Assembly (NCBI GenBank): GCA_016713175.1
Contig: JADJPQ010000002.1
Span: forward strand, 806,001 to 870,000
Origin: Planctomycetota bacterium
GTDB lineage: Bacteria; Planctomycetota; UBA1135; UBA2386
DNA: 64,000 nucleotides
Reading direction: 5' to 3'
Numbering within the stretch: position 1 is the first letter of the stretch; every line of letters starts with the position of its first letter. The notes under the pieces are model-generated. The model was not told where the DNA came from, searched no databases, and was given only the letters and a program-made list of their open reading frames with translations. The position numbers and the translations under genes are program-made. Below are positions 20,501 through 29,100 of the stretch, one piece after another.

Positions 20501-22710
20501 CCGCAATTCAACGGCACACGCAGCTCGTCCGGAGTCCCGGGCTTGCCGACGCGGCTGTGCGTGAACACGCCGTGCGTGCCATAGAGCCAGCCGTCGGGGC
20601 CCCAGGTGAAGCTGTTCAGCGTCTCGTGCGTGTCCTCGTAGCCAAAGCCATCGAGCACGATCTCGGGCGGCCCGTCGGGCACCAGATCGCGATCGCGATC
20701 GGGGATGAACTGCAGGTACGGCGCGGCGCCGACCCAGACGCCGCCGTGCCCGACGCACAGGCCGCTGACCAGGTTCAGCTTGTCGTGGAACACCGTCCGC
20801 TTCTCGTAGCGACCGTCGTTGTCCTCGTCGGCGAACACGATGATCGCATCGCGCGCGGCGTCGTCGCTGCGCCGTTCCGGGTAGCTGTAGGCTTCGGCGA
20901 CCCACAGGCGACCGCGTTCGTCGACCCACAGGGCGACCGGCTGGTGCAGTTCGGGTTCGGCTGCGATCAGGTCGACCCGGAAACCAGGCGGCGCCGTCAT
21001 CGCCGCCGCCGCCTCGACCGGCGTCTTGCCGCCGATCGAATCGGGCAGGTTGCCGCGGACTGGCTGATCGTGGAACTCGACGTGGTCGAAGTTCAGGTGC
21101 CCCCAACCCTCGCCGCTCTCGTCGACCAGCTTGATCCGGATCGCCTTGCCGACCTGCGCCGTCAGGTCCACCAACACCGGCTGCATCCGTTCGTCGTCGT
21201 TGCCCGACGCCATGGCAAGCAACGCACCATCGCTCGCGGCCAGCACCTCGACGCGCGAGGTGCGATCCTTGCCACCACCGACCAGGAACGTCAGCCACGG
21301 CCTCGGCACGACGATCGGATCGGAGACCAGAGTGCCGGTCGGTTCGTCGCCGTGCACCTCGTAGCCGCCGATCCAGAACTCGCCCTGGTGGCCACTCGAT
21401 GACTTCGCCTTGCGCGCCTTGACGGTGTCGCCGCGGATCGGTTGATCGGCGAACGCGCGACCCGTCGCATACCAGCCGCGCAGCGAGCCCGCTTCGAAGT
21501 CCAGCTCCGGATCCACGGCCGGCATCGCACCCTGCCGCAGCACGAACGTGCCGCGCTTGTTGCCGACGACCACGTCGGCATCGCCATCGCCATCGACATC
21601 GCCGGCGCTGACCTGCGTGCCGACACCCGAGTCGTCGTCGAGCAGCGTCACGTCGTACCGGGCGCCCTTGGCATCGCGCCGCAGCAGCAAGCCCAGCAGC
21701 CACGGCGGATCGTTGCCGCCGTCGAGGTTGCGGTCCTTGCTCGGGCCGTGCGACCACCAGCGCTTGCCGGTGACGACGTCCTGCAGACCATCGCCGTCGA
21801 GATCGCACAGGCACAGAGCGTGCAGTTCACTGGTGTTGCCCGGCGCGCGGGTCGCCGGCAGCACTTCGTGCGCCACGAACGTCCGGCCCGGCTGCTGCTC
21901 GAACCAGGCAAAGCCCCACGCATGCGCCGCATACGCGGTGACCACGTCGGCATCGCCGTCGCCATCGACGTCGGTCACCAGCATCTGCGCGCCGCCGTAG
22001 CTCGGCGAGAACGCCACCGGATGGAACGTCCAATCCGGGTCACCCGCGAGACTGGCCGGCTGTTCGTACCAGCCCTCCTTGCGCAGCAGGTCCGGCCGGC
22101 CATCGCCGTTCAGATCACCGACGCCGAGCCCATGGGTGAAGCGCGGTCCGGCGCCCTTGCCGAGCGCCGGGTGGAAGGTCCACGGCCGCCGTGGATCACT
22201 CCAGTCCGCCTGCACGTAACCGAGCCGATCCTGGTTCTGGCAGATCAGTTCGGGGAGGCCGTCGCCGGTGATGTCGACGAACGCCGGGGACTCGTTGTCG
22301 ACGCTGTCGAACGCCAGGTGCGGCTGCCACTGGTCAGCGACGCCGGTGTTGCGCAGCCAGATCGCCTCCTTGCCCGGGAAACCGACGAAGAACACGTCGT
22401 TCTTGCCATCCCGGTCGACGTCGAGGATCCAGGCGAAGAAGTTGTCGGAGTAGTTCAGCCGTGGGAACGGCTTGCTCGGATACAGCGTGTGCCGCACGAC
22501 GAACTGCGGGCCTTCGTACCACCACGGTCCGGCGACGACATCGGCATCGCCGTCGCCATCGAGATCGCCGAACGCGGCGCCTTCGCACAGGAACTGGCTC
22601 GACAACGTCTGGCGGACGAACGGCAACACCCGCGGCGGCGGCGGCGCCGGCTCGATCACCGCCGGCGGGTCCTGGGGAACAGCGAGAGCGAGCGCAATGG
22701 AGAGCAGCAT
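17560..22710 (-). CDS. FG-GAP / PVC-type dehydrogenase / HEAT / cytochrome c / DUF1080 fusion protein
   Basis: 1716 aa from ATG 22710, with an N-terminal signal (MLLSIALALAVPQD). Domain order: FG-GAP/VCBS propeller (about 40-390, e.g. 'FGDLDGDGDADVVAG'); a beta-sandwich region (about 395-545); the PVC-type membrane-bound dehydrogenase propeller (about 560-930, with 'WVAEAYSYPE' and 'GFGYEDTHETLNSFTWGPDG'); HEAT-like helical repeats (about 960-1340). The cytochrome c domain has CQACH at about 1398-1402 and 'GTIGPDLTGSNRSDLSYLL'. Last comes a DUF1080 / 3-keto-disaccharide hydrolase lectin-like fold (about 1532-1716, 'FFDGTSLAGW', 'NSGIQFRSEP'). Planctomycetes use such proteins for periplasmic oxidation of carbohydrates and cleavage of the 3-keto product. 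It starts 15 bp after the Gfo/Idh/MocA gene, so the two are probably one operon. Confidence 0.92.
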   Translation of the reverse strand: MLLSIALALAVPQDPPAVIEPAPPPPRVLPFVRQTLSSQFLCEGAAFGDLDGDGDADVVAGPWWYEGPQFVVRHTLYPSKPFPRLNYSDNFFAWILDVDRDGKNDVFFVGFPGKEAIWLRNTGVADQWQPHLAFDSVDNESPAFVDITGDGLPELICQNQDRLGYVQADWSDPRRPWTFHPALGKGAGPRFTHGLGVGDLNGDGRPDLLRKEGWYEQPASLAGDPDWTFHPVAFSPSYGGAQMLVTDVDGDGDADVVTAYAAHAWGFAWFEQQPGRTFVAHEVLPATRAPGNTSELHALCLCDLDGDGLQDVVTGKRWWSHGPSKDRNLDGGNDPPWLLGLLLRRDAKGARYDVTLLDDDSGVGTQVSAGDVDGDGDADVVVGNKRGTFVLRQGAMPAVDPELDFEAGSLRGWYATGRAFADQPIRGDTVKARKAKSSSGHQGEFWIGGYEVHGDEPTGTLVSDPIVVPRPWLTFLVGGGKDRTSRVEVLAASDGALLAMASGNDDERMQPVLVDLTAQVGKAIRIKLVDESGEGWGHLNFDHVEFHDQPVRGNLPDSIGGKTPVEAAAAMTAPPGFRVDLIAAEPELHQPVALWVDERGRLWVAEAYSYPERRSDDAARDAIIVFADEDNDGRYEKRTVFHDKLNLVSGLCVGHGGVWVGAAPYLQFIPDRDRDLVPDGPPEIVLDGFGYEDTHETLNSFTWGPDGWLYGTHGVFTHSRVGKPGTPDELRVPLNCGVWRFHPTRREFEVFAWGTSNPWGVDFDDRGEAFLACCVIPHLWHMVPGGRYQRQGGSHFDANPWIEIATIADHKHYEGSTGDHAWWGGRNRPIADPGTDLAGGGHAHCGTLIYKGEQFPSEYRNAILFFNIHGNRCNQDRVQRQGSGYVGHHAPDLVRANDPWFRGVALRQGPSGEVFFIDWYDKNACHRTKPEIWDRTNGRLYRLAFGTATPRAVAFDRLSDDQLAVLAVGADDFAGAHARRLLQERGQLTATALAKLRAALRGDADPLVRLRALWALHGARALPQDELLATLRSPAEDLRGYAVRLAAEVPDRFPEVIAALPGMARRERAASVRSQMASALQRLPVVERRELAIALLAHGEDNDDHNIPTLLFYGVESLAAALDNEFVALVRGTALPRVRSLLWRRAAIGTETQRQAVVAELARPDAPHLEILEALVAAQKQLPGMEPPHGWTNVSSALAAHVDAKVRDRAADVALAFGDRTLAPAFRARLADREESVRRRRAALEGLVRLRDVETGPLLLQVLDEPELRGAALQGLGAYDLPEAPARILAVLPDLDPTDREVALSALAARPGSARAFLGAVIAGEASPRLLDAASLRRQLQGLGDAEVETLLQRAWGRSVAPSQSAEADIARYKALLTPEFLANADHSSGRAIFARTCQACHQLYGVGGTIGPDLTGSNRSDLSYLLSNVIDPSAEMGKDYQIVNVALADGRLLSGNLVKDTPEAVTLKTLAGTLILARRDLAADTNERKAIEYGKASLMPPGQLQMLTEPEVRDLIGYLMGKAQAPLLASKENLGSFFDGTSLAGWTADPKVWRVEKRELIGHTEQGLQHNSFARSDLLLGDFRLIVDVKLTPDTANSGIQFRSEPQDGGEMKGYQADIGQGWWGLLYEEGGRGVLQRPAAEPHKPGEWNTYEILAVGDRVQLAINGVRTVDFVDPTGARRGVIAPQVHSGGPTEVRLKNFRLQLDPQPVLRTVR

Positions 22711-22725
22711 GGGTTGGCCTCGATC

Positions 22726-23859
22726 TCAGTGGCGCAGCGTGAACTCCGGCAACCGCTGCGGCGCGCCGCCGGCCATCGCCGATTGATGCGCCAGGATGCC
22801 GACACACGTCCAGTTCGCCGACTGCACGGCATCGGGGAACGGCGCCCGATCCTGCGCCAGCGCCTGCAGGAACTCGTGCACCATGTGCGGGTGCGAGCCG
22901 CCGTGGCCGGCGCCCTGGGTGAACGACAGGTGCGTGTTCTGCGCCAGGTCGTAGACGCCCTTCGTCGTGAACATCCGGATCGGCTCGGGCAGCAGATGCG
23001 CGAAGTCGGGACAACGCACCTGCGATGGGATCTCCGGTTCGGGCTTCTTGGCGGTGTGCAGCACCAGCGGCTCGTGCTCGATCAGCGGCCACTCGACCGA
23101 CTGCTTGCTGCCGTAGACATCGATCGACTCGCGGTACTGGCGCGCGGTGTCGAACAAGGCCCGCCAGATGCGCGCGGCCACGTCGCTGCCCCGCAGCTTG
23201 ATCTGCGCGGTCTCGACCGCGAACGGCGAACCGTAGTGCGCGATCAGTTCGTCGCGGATCCGGCCCGAGCCGAGGCAGGTGACCTCCTCGGCCAGCGCCT
23301 GCGCGAGCCCGAGACACGGACCGACGCAGTGCGTCGCGTAATGCATCGGCGGCAGCCCGGGCCAGTAGTTCGGCCAGCCGTCCATGTCCTGCACGTGCGA
23401 GGCCTGCACGAACTGCAAGCGACCGAGTTCGCCCTGCTGCAGCATCTGCTGCAGGAACAGGTATTCGCGGCTGTAGACGACGGTCTCCATCATCATGTAG
23501 CGGAGGCCGGTCTTCTGCGTCAGTTCGACGATCTTCTTGCAGTCCTCGACGCTGGTCGCCATCGGCACGGTGCACGCGACGTGCTTGCCGGCCTGCAGCG
23601 CCTGGATCGACTGCGCGGCGTGGTCTGGGATCGGCGAATTGATGTGGACGATGTCGATGTCCGGATCGCGCAGCAGCGCCTGGTAGTCGGTGTAGCGCTT
23701 GCCGATCGAGAACGCGTCGCCGATCGCATCGAGCTTCGGCTTCGTCCGCTGGCAGATCGCCGTCATCGCGGCCAGCGGATGGCGCTGGTAGATCGGGATG
23801 AACTCGGCTCCGAATCCCAATCCGACGATGGCGACGCGAAACGGCGGCTTGTTGCGCAT
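22726..23859 (-). CDS. Gfo/Idh/MocA family oxidoreductase
   Basis: 377 aa from ATG 23859. N-terminal Rossmann fold 'FRVAIVGLGFGAEFIPIYQ', followed by 'DIVHINSPIPDHAAQSIQAL' and 'KHVACTVPMATSVEDCKKI'. The last occupies the place of the EKP motif (here T-V-P), so the usual catalytic/nicotinamide-contacting Lys is not where expected. The C-terminal alpha/beta domain holds 'HYATHCVGPCL', with a His that often serves as catalytic base. The family uses NAD(P) to oxidise sugars or cyclitols. Immediately upstream of the dehydrogenase/DUF1080 fusion gene and likely co-transcribed, which suggests a step acting on 3-keto sugars. A TATGCT box lies 11 nt before the start. Confidence 0.88.
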   Translation of the reverse strand: MRNKPPFRVAIVGLGFGAEFIPIYQRHPLAAMTAICQRTKPKLDAIGDAFSIGKRYTDYQALLRDPDIDIVHINSPIPDHAAQSIQALQAGKHVACTVPMATSVEDCKKIVELTQKTGLRYMMMETVVYSREYLFLQQMLQQGELGRLQFVQASHVQDMDGWPNYWPGLPPMHYATHCVGPCLGLAQALAEEVTCLGSGRIRDELIAHYGSPFAVETAQIKLRGSDVAARIWRALFDTARQYRESIDVYGSKQSVEWPLIEHEPLVLHTAKKPEPEIPSQVRCPDFAHLLPEPIRMFTTKGVYDLAQNTHLSFTQGAGHGGSHPHMVHEFLQALAQDRAPFPDAVQSANWTCVGILAHQSAMAGGAPQRLPEFTLRH

Positions 23860-23931
23860 GGTTGGCGGCGCAGCATAGCCGCCGTCCGCGGCAGTTTCCC
23901 CGCGCGCGATGCCATCAACGCCGGGTCGCGA

Positions 23932-24912
23932 TCACGGTTGGATCACGAACGCCTGCTCGTTGCTGATGTGGCCGACGCCGAACGGCTGCGCCTGGTCGCC
24001 GGTCACGGCACTGACGAAGCAGCGCAGACCGATGATCGCCGGCAGCGGCGGCACCGGGATCGACACCGCCGCATTGCCGGCGCCGTCCGTGGCCCCGACC
24101 AGTCCGAACGCACCATTGGCGAACGTGCCTTCGGCCAGGAAGTCCGGGTCGACCGGGATCCGCCGGGCGCCGATCGGGAAGCCGCCATTGCCGAGCGCGA
24201 TCAGGCCAAACCACACGGTGTTGAGCGCCGGCGTCGACAGTTGCAGATCGTAGTTCTGGCCGATGCGCGCCGTAGCGCCGGGTTGCGGCGTCAGCACCGC
24301 ATCGAAGAACTCGAAGTCGTCCATCTCGCTGGTCTGGAAGCCGTTCATGCCGACCAGCGTGCCGGTCAGCGCCTGGGTGATCGGCCGGCGCGGCGTCACC
24401 AGTTCGTAGACCCCGTCGCGATCCGCGTCGGTCTCCATCCAGAACTCGCCGTCCAACGTGATCATCCGGCAGTACGCGTCGGTCGTGCCGCCCGGAATGT
24501 CCACGAAGAAGGTGCCGAGCGCGACGTTGCGCTCATAGACGAACACCCGGTCGAAGTCGGCCGCGGCGCCGTTGTTCTGGATCTTGACCATCAGCAGATT
24601 GGCATCCGCGTTGCCGCCGGGGTGCCGCGACGTCAGCCCCGCGAACTGCACGCCGGTGCCAACGAAGAAGAACCGGCCATCGAGCACGGATCGCGTCGCG
24701 GACAGGCCGTCCTTGGTGATGTACGCCCAGGTCGAGCCGGACGTGGCCGACAACCGGCCGTTGTTGACCTGCCAGGTACCACGGTCCTGCGTCCAACCGG
24801 GAACGGTCGGACCATTCGGGTAGCTGAAGTCATCGCGGAAGACCTGCGCCGTGGCCGAGCCGAGCAGCGAGCAGATCAGGAACGAGGCTGCACACGAGAA
24901 CTTGGGTTGCAT
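23932..24912 (-). CDS. Secreted LamG-like protein with shared C-terminal module
   Basis: ATG 24912 has AGGAG six bases upstream and opens a signal peptide (MQPKFSCAASFLICSLLG, cleavage near A-T-A-Q); 326 aa. Residues about 20-200 form a concanavalin/LamG-like sandwich: 'DDFSYPNGPTVPGWTQDRGT', 'FFFVGTGVQFAGLTSRHPGG' and 'YCRMITLDGEFWMETDADRDG'. After about residue 215 comes the module that recurs on other secreted proteins here, with 'VSIPVPPLPAIIGLRCFVSA' and the ending 'SNEQAFVIQP'. No catalytic residues are evident; likely carbohydrate or surface binding. Confidence 0.75.
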   Translation of the reverse strand: MQPKFSCAASFLICSLLGSATAQVFRDDFSYPNGPTVPGWTQDRGTWQVNNGRLSATSGSTWAYITKDGLSATRSVLDGRFFFVGTGVQFAGLTSRHPGGNADANLLMVKIQNNGAAADFDRVFVYERNVALGTFFVDIPGGTTDAYCRMITLDGEFWMETDADRDGVYELVTPRRPITQALTGTLVGMNGFQTSEMDDFEFFDAVLTPQPGATARIGQNYDLQLSTPALNTVWFGLIALGNGGFPIGARRIPVDPDFLAEGTFANGAFGLVGATDGAGNAAVSIPVPPLPAIIGLRCFVSAVTGDQAQPFGVGHISNEQAFVIQP

Positions 24913-25048
24913 GGTGTCTCCTGGAAAGAGCCGACAAGATAGTCGACGCGTCGGTCTTCGGGGCCCCCGAACGCAACACGCTTGCCACATTCCGGCCTGC
25001 CGTCCCGGCAAATCCGCCGCCAACGCTGGACCGGAACAGGCAGCCGTC

Positions 25049-25054
25049 TAGCTT
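25049..25054 (+). promoter_or_regulatory. TANNNT box 7 nt before nagA start
   Basis: TAGCTT followed by CTTCCCC and then GTG 25062. The distance is that of a -10 hexamer to a transcription start, so the GTG would be the 5' end of a leaderless mRNA. No Shine-Dalgarno sequence is present. Confidence 0.45.
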
Positions 25055-25061
25055 CTTCCCC

Positions 25062-26177
25062 GTGCTCGCGACCGAACTGTTCGTCGATGCCGCCGTTCTG
25101 CCCGACCGGGTGCTGGTGCATGCGCGCATTCGTTGTGGCAACGGCAGGATCATGGCGATCGAACAGGGCAGTCCGGGGCCTGGAGTCCTGCGACTGCACG
25201 GCACGCTGCTGCCGGGTTTCGTCGATCTGCAGGTGAATGGCGCCGGCGGGCGCAGCGTCGATGAAGCGACGCCAACGGCTCTGGAGGCGGTTGCCGATAC
25301 GGTCTGGCAGGGCGGCGCCGTCGCGTTCCTGCCAACGCTGATCACCGCGCCATGGCCACGTCTGCTCGAACAGGTCCACGCCGTCGCGACGTGGATCCGC
25401 GGTTGGAACGGACGTGGCGCCGAGCCGCTCGGGCTGCATCTCGAGGGGCCGTTCCTGGCGTCCCCTGGCGCCCATGATCCGGCGCACTTCGTCGATCCGA
25501 CGCTCGCGCGGCTCGACCAACTGCTGGCGGCGGCAAACGGCACGTTGCGACTCGTCACCCTGGCGAACTCGCGACCCGGCGCCGCCGACGCCGTGGCCCA
25601 CCTGCGCCGCGCCGGCGTCGCCGTCGCCCTCGGTCACGTTGCCGACACCGCGGGATTCGCGGCCTGCGTCGATGCCGGCGCCACGCTGGTGACCCACCTG
25701 TTCAACGTGATGGGCGCGCTGCACCACCGCGAACCGGGCATCGCGGGACTGGCGCTCGACGAACCGCGACTCGGCTGTCCGTTGATCGTCGACGGCGCGC
25801 ACGTGCATCCGGCGATGGTCCGCAATGCGTTCGCGATCCTCGGCCCCGATCGGACGATGCTGGTCACCGATGCCGTCGGCGCCGCCGGCATGCCCGATGG
25901 CGACTACACGCTGGCCGGCATCGCGGTACAGGCGCGCGCGGGCGTGGTCAGGGACGCAAAGGGTCGGCTGGCCGGCTCGGCGCTGACGATGGCGTTGGCG
26001 GCGCGCAACTTCCTGGCCATGGTGCCAGGCGCCGGCGACTGGACGCTGGGGCGGATTGCGGCCGCCAACCCGGCCCGCTGCATCGGTGCGGCGGGGCTTG
26101 GCGCGATCGAGGTCGGTGCGGCCGCGCGCTTTTCGCTGCGCAGCGACGATGGGACGATCGTCGCCGTCGCCGGCTGA
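25062..26177 (+). CDS. nagA: N-acetylglucosamine-6-phosphate deacetylase
   Basis: 371 aa from GTG 25062. It belongs to the amidohydrolase superfamily: 'LLPGFVDLQVNGAGGRSVDE' near the N-terminus, 'LGLHLEGPFLASPGAHDP' carrying the metal-binding Glu, 'ALGHVADTAG' and 'VTHLFNVMGALHHREPG' with the metal-binding His residues, and 'MLVTDAVGAAGMPDGDY' carrying the catalytic Asp. These are the NagA signatures. It removes acetate from GlcNAc-6-phosphate, feeding amino-sugar catabolism or peptidoglycan recycling. No nagB or PTS gene is adjacent. It converges with the large lipoprotein gene with no bases between the stops. Start supported by the TAGCTT box and absence of other in-frame starts nearby. Confidence 0.9.
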   Translation: MLATELFVDAAVLPDRVLVHARIRCGNGRIMAIEQGSPGPGVLRLHGTLLPGFVDLQVNGAGGRSVDEATPTALEAVADTVWQGGAVAFLPTLITAPWPRLLEQVHAVATWIRGWNGRGAEPLGLHLEGPFLASPGAHDPAHFVDPTLARLDQLLAAANGTLRLVTLANSRPGAADAVAHLRRAGVAVALGHVADTAGFAACVDAGATLVTHLFNVMGALHHREPGIAGLALDEPRLGCPLIVDGAHVHPAMVRNAFAILGPDRTMLVTDAVGAAGMPDGDYTLAGIAVQARAGVVRDAKGRLAGSALTMALAARNFLAMVPGAGDWTLGRIAAANPARCIGAAGLGAIEVGAAARFSLRSDDGTIVAVAG

Positions 26178-29100
26178 TCAGCGGAACACGCTCGGCGGCA
26201 CGATCCCCCCGGCGAACCCCCCGCCATTGGCACTCAGCGTCAGCGCGAAACCGAAATCGCACGCATCCGCCGCCGCCATTCTGAACGCCGTTCGCCCGGC
26301 GAACGGCAGCGCCGCCGACGTGTAGCTCGTGGACACCTGGCAGCCGAGATGCTCGAACGCGCGCTGCCCACCGAGATCGAGCGCGAACGCATCGTCGACC
26401 AGGCACTGGAACGTCACCGCGCCCGGCAGCGGCGGTTCGATCCGACCCTCCAGCAACATGCCGAACGAGTCCGGCAGTTCCCAGGTGACGTCGTCGCCAC
26501 CGGGATTGGCGAAGTCCGTCGTCTGCAGCAGCCCGTCGGGCCCGGCGTGCAGCGCCCAAGTGCCGGAGACCAGCGGGAAGTGCACGTTCGGCACCACGGT
26601 GCGCACGATCTGGCGCGGCAAGGCGCCGGCGCGCCGTTCGACGACCTGCAGCGGCGTCGCGCCAACGAACATCGCATCGACGTCGCCGAGTCCGTGTTCG
26701 CCGTAGAACGACACCAGCAGACCATCGGCGGTCCGGAACTCGAAGCGGTGCGCCGCCATCGCGTTGCCGGCGCGATCACGGACGCCGGCGAGATCGACGC
26801 GATGCCGCTGGGGCGCCAGCGGCGTGTTGGCCGTCCACGTCGCGGTCCTGCCGGCGGCGTCGAGACTCGCCGACACCATGACCACCGGCACGTCGTCGCC
26901 GGTGCCGAACTGCGCATCGGGACCGCTGGCGACGAGCAACGCGTTGCCGACCTGGATGCTGCCTGGATCCAGAGCTTCGTCGAACAGGGCAGTGATCGTC
27001 AGTTCGCGACGGGCCAGCACCAGATCGTCGGCGCCGGGCGTGGTTCGCAACAGGCGTGGCGGAGTCTGGTCGGTGACGACCGTCACTGCGATCGGCGTGG
27101 CGGTGCCGACGTTGCCGCCGAGATCGCGGGCGCGCGCGCCGATACGCAGCGTCGGGGTCACCGTCGGCGACGGCGCCAGCACGTTCCAGATGAATGGCGC
27201 ACCGGTGTCGACGAACGCGAGCTGGCCGGCCAGTTCGAACTCGACGCTGGCGACCGCGCGATCGTCACCGACCTCGGCGACCACCGTCAGCAGGCGACCC
27301 TGCTCGATGCTGCCCTGCGCGTTTGGCGTCGTCAGCGCAATCGACGGCGCCCGTCCTTGGCGATCGGCAGGCACGTGGCGCAGGCACACGAGCCGGCCGT
27401 CGGCGCTGCCGGCCCAGACCAGGCCGGCGTGCACGGCGACCGCAGCGAGCGGCAGTTCGGCAAGACCGGGGAACCACGAACCCTCGAACGTGCGGACGAA
27501 CGCCGGCGGCTGCGACAGGTCCGGCAACCGGTAGTGGAGCAGATCGTCCGCTGGTCCAGGCGTTGCCGTCGGGCCGACCACGGCCAGCGCGTTGCCGACG
27601 CCATCCAACGCCAGGTCGCGCCAACCCGACGCACCGGAGACGAACTGCCGAACCACCTGCGGCGACGCCGGCACCGTGAAGTCGATGACGGTGAAACCGG
27701 CGTCGTCGACACCCAGCGCTCGCACCCCGACGCCGACCAGCCGACGCATCGTCGTGCTCGGCAGCGCCAGCGGCTGCCGCGGCGTCAGCGTGACGCCATC
27801 GAGTTCGACCATCAGCAGCGACGTCGGCGTCAGCACCGCGACGAACGGCGGCAGCCACAGCAAGTCGCGGATCGGCGTGCCGAGCTGCCGTTCGGCCAGG
27901 ATCGTGGCCCGGCCCGCCTCGACCACCAGCAAGCGACCGGCGGCGGTACCGGCGAAGACATGGCCATCGCTGATTGCAACCGCCGTCGTATCGCCGACTG
28001 CCAGCGTCGAGGTGACCGGTGCCGCCAGGGATGTCCAATCGATCACCGCGAGGCCGCCCGTTCCGGCCGCGGCAGCGACCGTGCTGCCGGCAACGGCCAG
28101 TCGCGTGGTCCGCCCGGCGAGCGCGACGGTGCCGATCGGAAGTGGCGACTGCCCATCGCGGGCGTGGAACCGCTGCACGCCGCGGTCGTCGCAGGCGACG
28201 AACACGCCGCCGTCGTTGGCATCCAGATCGAGCGCCGGCCCAGCGGTCGCAACGTCGGCGAGCAGTTGCGGCTCATCCGCCAGGCCATCGACGGGATCAC
28301 GGCCCGCGAACACCTCGTCGCCGTCCTGTTCGCCATCGTCGTCGGTGTCGGCATTCCCTGGATCGGTGCCGATGCAGGCCTCGACCACGTCGGGCAACTG
28401 ATCGCTGTCGACATCGGCCAGCCCGGCAAGCGGTTGCCAGGCCGGAAACGGCAACCAGGTCACTTCGCCAACCGGCGCCGTGGTGAGCGTCACCTCGCCA
28501 TAGCGGCGACTGGTGGCGTCGAACCGGGCATGCAGGACCGTCGCTTCGGCGGGCAGCGGCGCGACGAACGTTCCGGAGCCGTCGACCCGACCGCGCCGCG
28601 CCGACAGCGTCGTCGAGGACCAAACGGCCGACCAGAACGACCCGCCGGCGATGCGATCCGGTTGGCCGAAGCCCATCGTCGCCGGCGCGGCACCGTACAA
28701 GCCGACCTCGCGAACGCCGACGCCGGCGTCGGCGCAGACCGTCAGCCCATCCGAGGCGACCGTCATCGTGCCGACGATCCGCCAGGTCGCGGTGTCCTCG
28801 TCGCGGTGCCACAACGCCGAGCGCGCGCCGGCAGGCAGCGGTCGCCCGGCCACAGGGTCTGCGAGGTTGGGCAGGCACAGCGCCGCCGGGGAATCGAAGT
28901 TCGCGGCGCCATCGCTGGTGACGGCGACGACGAGCGGCAGCGACGGCATCGTCGGATCGGACTGCGGCAGACGCGAGAGCGGCACGGGGACCAGGGCGAC
29001 CCGACCGCCGCGTTCGCCGTCGTCCCCGACCAGGGCGTTGGCCGGCACGACCAGCGAGGCTCGCCGCAGCTCTTCGCGCAACACGGGGTCGGCGGTGCGC

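Noticed and set aside
18505..24942. Two long plus-strand open frames (965 and 1166 codons)
   Set aside because: They lie opposite the 1716-aa fusion gene, the Gfo/Idh gene and the LamG-like gene and have no recognisable domains.
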